Below, piece by piece: positions 31,024 to 34,885 of a DNA stretch of 34,885 nucleotides. Source of the stretch: Frankia sp. AgB1.9 (GTDB taxonomy: Bacteria; Actinomycetota; Actinomycetes; Frankiales; Frankiaceae); the NCBI RefSeq assembly GCF_016786355.1, contig NZ_JADWYX010000100.1, forward strand, positions 1 through 34,885, in the 5' to 3' direction. The first letter of the stretch is position 1; the number at the start of each line of letters is the position of its first letter. Below the pieces are notes generated by a model. The model was not told where the DNA came from, searched no databases, and was given only the letters and a program-made list of their open reading frames with translations. The translations under genes were made by a program, and so were the position numbers.

Positions 31024-31929
31024 CTACGGCTCGGTCAGCGTCGCTCGGGTATGGGAGCGCGCGGCCTGCCATTCGGACTGGGTAGTTCGCACGACTTCGG
31101 CGACTGTTGTGATCGCGTGGACGCCGGAGACGGTGTGGCCGGCGCTGCCGCGTCCGGGTAGCAGGCTGGCTGTCACGCCGGTGGGGCCGGGGCCGAGGGT
31201 GATGTCGTCAAGCCGGGCGTCGACGACGGCCTGCCTCCAGGCGGGCGAGGCGCCGCTTTCCGCGGTGGCGATGAACTTGGTGCCCATGTAGCCGAGGTCG
31301 AAGCCGAGGACGGTCGCGGCCCACAGTGCGATGCCGTCGCTGACCCCGCCAGCCAGGACCAGCGGTCCGGAGAAGAAGGCACGTACGGCGCGGGCGAACG
31401 CGAACGGGTTCGCCCAGCCGGTGTTGCCGCCGGCACCGGCGGCCAGCAGTACCAGTCCGTCGGCGCCGGCCGCGGCGGCCTTCTCGGCGTGGGCGAGAGA
31501 GGCGACGTCGGCGAACACGAGGCAGCCGCCCCGGTGGAGCGGATCGATGACCGGTACGGGATTACCCACACTCGTGATCACGATGCCGACGCCACGACGG
31601 ACGATGGTCGCCAGGTCGTCGTCGAGGCGCTGGTTGACGCGGTGGACGATCAGGTTGGCTGCGACGGGGCCGGGCACCGGAGCATGCGGCTGCCTGGAAG
31701 CGGTCTGGACCAAGGCCGCGACCTCGTCGAGCCACTCGTCGAGTTCGGCGGTCGACCCGCAGTTGCTGGTGGGGAACGCTCCGACGATGCCGGCCGCGCA
31801 GGCGGCGGACACGAGCGCCGGGGTGGACACCATGGTCATCGGTGCGGCGATCAGAGGAACGGTGAGCTGGCCAAACGGCCTGCGGTCCGTCAGCGCGGCG
31901 GCCCCGACGGCGGGAATCCTGGCACTCAT
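31024..31929 (-). CDS. Nitronate monooxygenase-like FMN protein with His-to-Asn change, 302 aa
   Basis: A TIM-barrel FMN enzyme of the NMO/FabK group: PLIAAPMTMVS (25-35), AAGADGLVLLAAGAGG (153-168), VLAGGVSDG, and GTKFIATAES, which cap the phosphate site. The catalytic His of GAGGHxG is Asn169 here (GAGGNTG). In class I nitronate monooxygenases that His is the base, so this protein may be an enoyl or other reductase rather than a true monooxygenase. Its ATG overlaps the acyl-CoA synthetase stop (ATGA), so translation is coupled; they probably act on the same acyl or acyl-CoA substrate. Confidence 0.85.
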   Translation of the reverse strand: MSARIPAVGAAALTDRRPFGQLTVPLIAAPMTMVSTPALVSAACAAGIVGAFPTSNCGSTAELDEWLDEVAALVQTASRQPHAPVPGPVAANLIVHRVNQRLDDDLATIVRRGVGIVITSVGNPVPVIDPLHRGGCLVFADVASLAHAEKAAAAGADGLVLLAAGAGGNTGWANPFAFARAVRAFFSGPLVLAGGVSDGIALWAATVLGFDLGYMGTKFIATAESGASPAWRQAVVDARLDDITLGPGPTGVTASLLPGRGSAGHTVSGVHAITTVAEVVRTTQSEWQAARSHTRATLTEP

Positions 31930-33515
31930 CGCGACGCCCCCTGGCGGGCCGCGTGATCGCCGGCGGCGTGCCGGTCGGCTGCCCACTGGCGCAGCGTCCC
32001 CTTCGCCACCTTGTCGAGGGCCGCCCTCGGTAGCTCCGGAACGACGTATACGGCGTGAGGGACCTTGAAGTCGGCGAGGTAGTGCTGGCAGGCGGCGCGG
32101 ATGGCGTCCTCCAGAGTGGTCTGCTCGGAATCCGTGATCTCGGCGGTGACGAACGCGACGGCGACCTCACCGCGAACCTGGTCCCTGCGTGCGACAACGG
32201 CGGCCTGGCGTACTCCGGCGACCGCGCCGATGACCCGTTCGATCTCCGCGGCGGCCACGTTCTCGCCGCTGACCTTGAGCATGTCCTTGGCGCGGCCGGC
32301 GAACTTCAGCGTGCCGCTGGGCAGGATCGTCATCCGGTCTCCGGTCACGAGCCAGCCGTCGTCGAAGGCGGTGGCCGTGGCGGTTGGGTCCGCGAGGTAG
32401 CCGGCGAACACGGACAGCCCCGGCACGCCCTTGATGAGCAGGTCGCCGGTCTCGCCGGGGCCGGCGTCCACGCCGTCATCGCGGCGGACCCGAACGCGGT
32501 ATCCAGGCGCAGGCCGGCCGATCGCCCCTTCCTCCGCGGGCTGGTCCAGGTCGCCGGTCACGGGGGTCGACACGGCCTCGGTCTGGCCCCAGGCACTGAA
32601 GATCCGAATGCCGTACCGGGCTTCGAAGCCGGGCATCTCGCCGCCGGCACTCCAGCTGCGATAGCTGTGCTCGGGCACGGGCCGGTCGGCCAGCACCCGC
32701 GCCATCAACGGAAGCACAGAGGTGTGGGTGCACCGGTTGCGGACCGAGACGTCCCAGAATCGCGACGCGGAGAACTTCGGCTGCAGGACCACGGCGCCGC
32801 CGACCCAGAGCGTCGGCAACGTCTGCCAGCACAGCGCGAGCGTGTGGAACAGCGGGGCGAACACCAGCTGGACGGTGTCCGGAGTCAGCCGCCAGTTCGC
32901 CGCACCCACTCGCGCGGCCCACAGGGCGTTCGCATGGGTGTAGAGCGCGCCCTTCGGGCGGGCGGTGCTCCCGGAGGTCAGCTGGACGCACAGCGACGCT
33001 GCCGGGTCAGGCCGCCGCCGTGGTGCCAGCCGCGGGTCGCCGACCAGTTCCGGGACGGTGCCGGTGGCGGGATCGAGGAAGGCTGTCCACCCGAGGCCGG
33101 TCACCGTCGGGCAGTCCGCGAGCCCAAGCCTGGGGTCGGTGACCATGCCGACCGCGCCGGTCAGCTCGACCGCGTGCCCGAGCTCGTCCTGGGCATACCG
33201 GGTGTTCAGGTCGATCGCGACCGCGCCGATCCGGGCGCACGCGAACCACACCAACAGAAACCCTGGGCTGTTGTCCAGATGCACCACGACGGCGTCGCCG
33301 ACGCCCACGCCCCGGCTGCACAGGCCCGCGGCGACGGCCCGCACATCGCGCTCGAACTCGCCGTAGGTCCACACGCGGCGCTGTCCGTCAGGCGGCTCCC
33401 AGACCAGGAACGGACGCTCCCCGCGCCGGCGAGCCCGGTCCTCCAACAGGCAGGTCACGTCGAGACCCACGAAGGGGTGCACGAACGGAAGCTCGGCTCC
33501 CGAGGGGATGGCCAT
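31926..33515 (-). CDS. AMP-dependent acyl-CoA synthetase, 529 aa
   Basis: An ANL-superfamily ligase that activates a carboxylic acid to acyl-AMP and then acyl-CoA. A3 P-loop LTSGSTARPKG (179-189), A5 SAWGQTEA (307-314), A7 TGD (391-393), hinge DMLKVSGENV (411-420), and A10 near PRAALDKVAKG with the catalytic Lys. The length is typical. The ATG has AGGAG 9 nt before it. It is coupled to the flavoprotein gene and divergent from the SDR gene, across a 292-bp spacer. It provides CoA esters of the kind the Ltp2-like operon is expected to use, but the substrate is not known. Confidence 0.94.
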   Translation of the reverse strand: MAIPSGAELPFVHPFVGLDVTCLLEDRARRRGERPFLVWEPPDGQRRVWTYGEFERDVRAVAAGLCSRGVGVGDAVVVHLDNSPGFLLVWFACARIGAVAIDLNTRYAQDELGHAVELTGAVGMVTDPRLGLADCPTVTGLGWTAFLDPATGTVPELVGDPRLAPRRRPDPAASLCVQLTSGSTARPKGALYTHANALWAARVGAANWRLTPDTVQLVFAPLFHTLALCWQTLPTLWVGGAVVLQPKFSASRFWDVSVRNRCTHTSVLPLMARVLADRPVPEHSYRSWSAGGEMPGFEARYGIRIFSAWGQTEAVSTPVTGDLDQPAEEGAIGRPAPGYRVRVRRDDGVDAGPGETGDLLIKGVPGLSVFAGYLADPTATATAFDDGWLVTGDRMTILPSGTLKFAGRAKDMLKVSGENVAAAEIERVIGAVAGVRQAAVVARRDQVRGEVAVAFVTAEITDSEQTTLEDAIRAACQHYLADFKVPHAVYVVPELPRAALDKVAKGTLRQWAADRHAAGDHAARQGASR

Positions 33516-33676
33516 GGTCCAGCGCTCCTAGGACGAGACGCCGCGGGTGATCACGGCGACCTCGCCGGTGACGTCGAACAGCTCAGTTGGCGGCATGGCA
33601 TGACTAACGCACCCGCGTCACCATTCTGTCAACTGGTGTAGCTTCTAAGGCAGTCGAATTAGGGAGTTCGCGCCGC
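33516..33676. promoter_or_regulatory. Divergent spacer between synthetase and SDR genes
   Basis: On the minus strand a perfect -35 TTGACA (33632-33627) is followed 17-18 nt later by CGTTAG/GTTAGT, a weak -10, which could drive the synthetase. The rest of the spacer is AT-richer than average near 33630-33660 (TAGCTTCTAAGGCAGTCGAA). No clear dyad is seen. Confidence 0.4.
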
Positions 33677-33811
33677 ATGACGATCAATCGCACGCACCTG
33701 GTGGCACCCCGACAAGATAGCGACCATGCAGTCACGGACCGTGCAGATCTGGTCGTTGGACTGCGACGACCTTTGGAGCTCGCGCGCACCATCGCGGTGG
33801 CGTTCGCATGA
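33677..33811 (+). CDS. Possible 44-aa ORF coupled to the SDR gene
   Basis: A frame from ATG 33677 (GGGAG about 10 nt before it) encodes 44 residues beginning MTINRTHLVAPRQDSD and ends in a TGA that overlaps the SDR ATG (ATGA). Third-position GC is lower than in nearby genes. It may be a small leader ORF that feeds ribosomes to the SDR start, which lacks its own strong Shine-Dalgarno, or a chance frame. Confidence 0.3.
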   Translation: MTINRTHLVAPRQDSDHAVTDRADLVVGLRRPLELARTIAVAFA

Positions 33812-34614
33812 CGCGCGCGTTGAAGCTGGGCGGCGCGGTCGCGGTTGTCACCGGTGCCGGAAGCGGCATCGGTGCCGCCACCGCCCGCGCGTTCACGGCG
33901 CGCGGTGCCCGCGTCGTGGTGAGTGACGTCGACGCCGACCGGGCCGACACGGTCGCCGCGGAGATCAACCGAGCCGGCGGGGTGGCGGTCGCCACCCGGG
34001 TCGATGTGACGCGCGAGGCGGACCTCGTCGGCCTCCGCGAGACCGCGCTGGAGCGGTTCGGCCGGGTTGACCTGGTCATGAACAACGCCGGCGTGCTCGC
34101 GGTGGGCGCGCCCGAGTCACTACCCGCCGCGGCCTGGCAGCGGGTGCTCGACGTGAACCTGATGAGCATCGCGCGCAGCAACGCGGTATTCCTGCCCCTG
34201 CTGCTCAGCCAGGGCAGCGGACACGTGGTCAACACGGCCTCCGCGTCCGGCCTGCTCGCCTATGGCTTCGACCGGCTGCCCTACGTCGCGAGCAAACACG
34301 CCGTCGTCGGGGTCTCCGAGGCGCTGGCGATCTACCTGGGACCCCAGGGGATCGGCGTCACCTGTCTATGTCCGTCCGGAGTAGCCACCAACATCGTCGA
34401 ACAGATCACCAGCTACGGCCCGACGCGGTCCGGGCCCAGGGCCCCTCAGCACGCGATCGTCACCGCCGACCAGGTCGCCAGGCTCACCGTCGACGCCGTC
34501 GAGCAGGGCCGCTTTCTCGTGACCACTGTCCCCGACATCCAGGCCGAGCTCGCGCGCCGGGCCCACGACATCGAGACCTACCTACAGGCGCGGATCACGG
34601 AGCAGACGCCGTGA
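33808..34614 (+). CDS. Short-chain dehydrogenase/reductase, 268 aa
   Basis: A classical SDR: cofactor motif TGAGSGIG (15-22), SDVDAD after the second strand (favouring NAD(H)), NNAG (92-95), catalytic Ser145 and YxxxK with Tyr159 and Lys163. Typical length. The C-terminal extension ending ETYLQARITEQTP is helical. It overlaps the next gene by GTGA, so the two form an operon. Probable role: oxidation of a hydroxyl or reduction of a keto group in the same pathway. Confidence 0.94.
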   Translation: MTRALKLGGAVAVVTGAGSGIGAATARAFTARGARVVVSDVDADRADTVAAEINRAGGVAVATRVDVTREADLVGLRETALERFGRVDLVMNNAGVLAVGAPESLPAAAWQRVLDVNLMSIARSNAVFLPLLLSQGSGHVVNTASASGLLAYGFDRLPYVASKHAVVGVSEALAIYLGPQGIGVTCLCPSGVATNIVEQITSYGPTRSGPRAPQHAIVTADQVARLTVDAVEQGRFLVTTVPDIQAELARRAHDIETYLQARITEQTP

Positions 34615-34885
34615 CCACGCCCCCGCGCGTCGGGTTCGTCGGTCTGGGAGACCAGGGCGCTCCGATGGCGCGACGGATCATCGAGGCCGGCTTCGCGACC
34701 ACCTTGTGGGCCCGGCGTCCCGCCAGCCTCGTCCCGTTCGCCGCCACCGGCGCGCGGCTGGCCGAGACCCGTCGTGCGTTGGGGGCAGCCAGCGACGTCT
34801 TGTGCGTCTGTGTCGTGGACGATCGCGGCGTCGACGACGTGCTTCGCGGCCCCGACGGGGCACTCGCCGCCATGCCGGCCGGCGG
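34611..34885 (+). CDS. 3-hydroxyisobutyrate dehydrogenase-like protein, N-terminal part (runs off window)
   Basis: A GTG start overlaps the SDR stop. The 91 visible residues begin with the Rossmann motif GFVGLGDQGAPMARRI (the GxGxxG region, with Asp and Gln replacing common residues) and include LCVCVVDDRGVDDVL, as in the beta-hydroxyacid dehydrogenase family (PF03446). The catalytic Lys region and C-terminal domain lie beyond position 34885. It probably oxidises a beta-hydroxy acid produced by the pathway. Confidence 0.85.
   Translation, partial: MTTPPRVGFVGLGDQGAPMARRIIEAGFATTLWARRPASLVPFAATGARLAETRRALGAASDVLCVCVVDDRGVDDVLRGPDGALAAMPAG

Noticed and set aside
32055..33641. A 528-codon plus-strand frame opposite the acyl-CoA synthetase
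   Set aside because: It is a shadow of a gene with full ANL motifs on the minus strand.

Overview
The window is about 35 kb of very GC-rich DNA with strong G/C preference at third codon positions. It is packed with regulators, cytochromes P450, acyl-CoA and hydrolase enzymes, a deazaflavin (F420)-type reductase, lipoprotein substrate-binding proteins and a WD40 lipoprotein. This points to an actinobacterium with a large genome, most like Frankia and its relatives (Frankiaceae), although nothing here fixes the genus. No rRNA, tRNA, CRISPR array or intact insertion sequence was seen.

Layout. 1-103: a G/C homopolymer-rich edge. 104-3734 (minus): a catabolic run, alpha/beta hydrolase, amidohydrolase, P450, divergent from a FadR/GntR regulator (3886-4734). 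4858-9513: epoxide hydrolase; an NmrA reductase divergent from an XRE/MmyB-like regulator; a TetR regulator followed by a perfect inverted repeat and an APH-like kinase. 9529-9625: a compound palindrome. 9683-13727: a group II-like truncated globin, a secreted 14-blade WD40 lipoprotein, a membrane-anchored hypothetical protein and gene remnants. 13728-18015: a secreted type-B carboxylesterase and a branched-chain-type substrate-binding lipoprotein (minus), with a divergent LysR regulator. 18057-19600 (minus): SGNH hydrolase and TetR regulator.

19762-24901 (plus) is the most coherent unit: aldehyde dehydrogenase, 3Fe-4S ferredoxin, Ddn-like F420 enzyme, P450, standalone DUF35 zinc-ribbon/OB protein and a thiolase-fold protein. 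Most junctions are short or overlapping. The whole unit sits behind one readable promoter that is overlapped by an inverted repeat facing a divergent TetR gene. The DUF35/thiolase pair resembles the ChsH2-Ltp2 aldolase of steroid side-chain removal, and the thiolase lacks the usual nucleophilic cysteine. The inferred role is oxidation of a hydrophobic substrate, retro-aldol or related C-C cleavage, and oxidation of the released aldehyde.

25032-33515: a TetR regulator, then minus-strand genes: a second amidohydrolase, a lipoprotein/HSL-esterase/lipoprotein trio, a nitronate-monooxygenase-like flavoprotein and an acyl-CoA synthetase. 33808-34885 (plus): an SDR and the start of a 3-hydroxyisobutyrate-dehydrogenase-like gene that runs off the window. 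The whole region reads as an accessory catabolic island for ester-, acyl- or ring-containing hydrophobic compounds, with many local regulators. Seven genes appear to be leaderless (TAnnnT 6-9 nt before the start codon).
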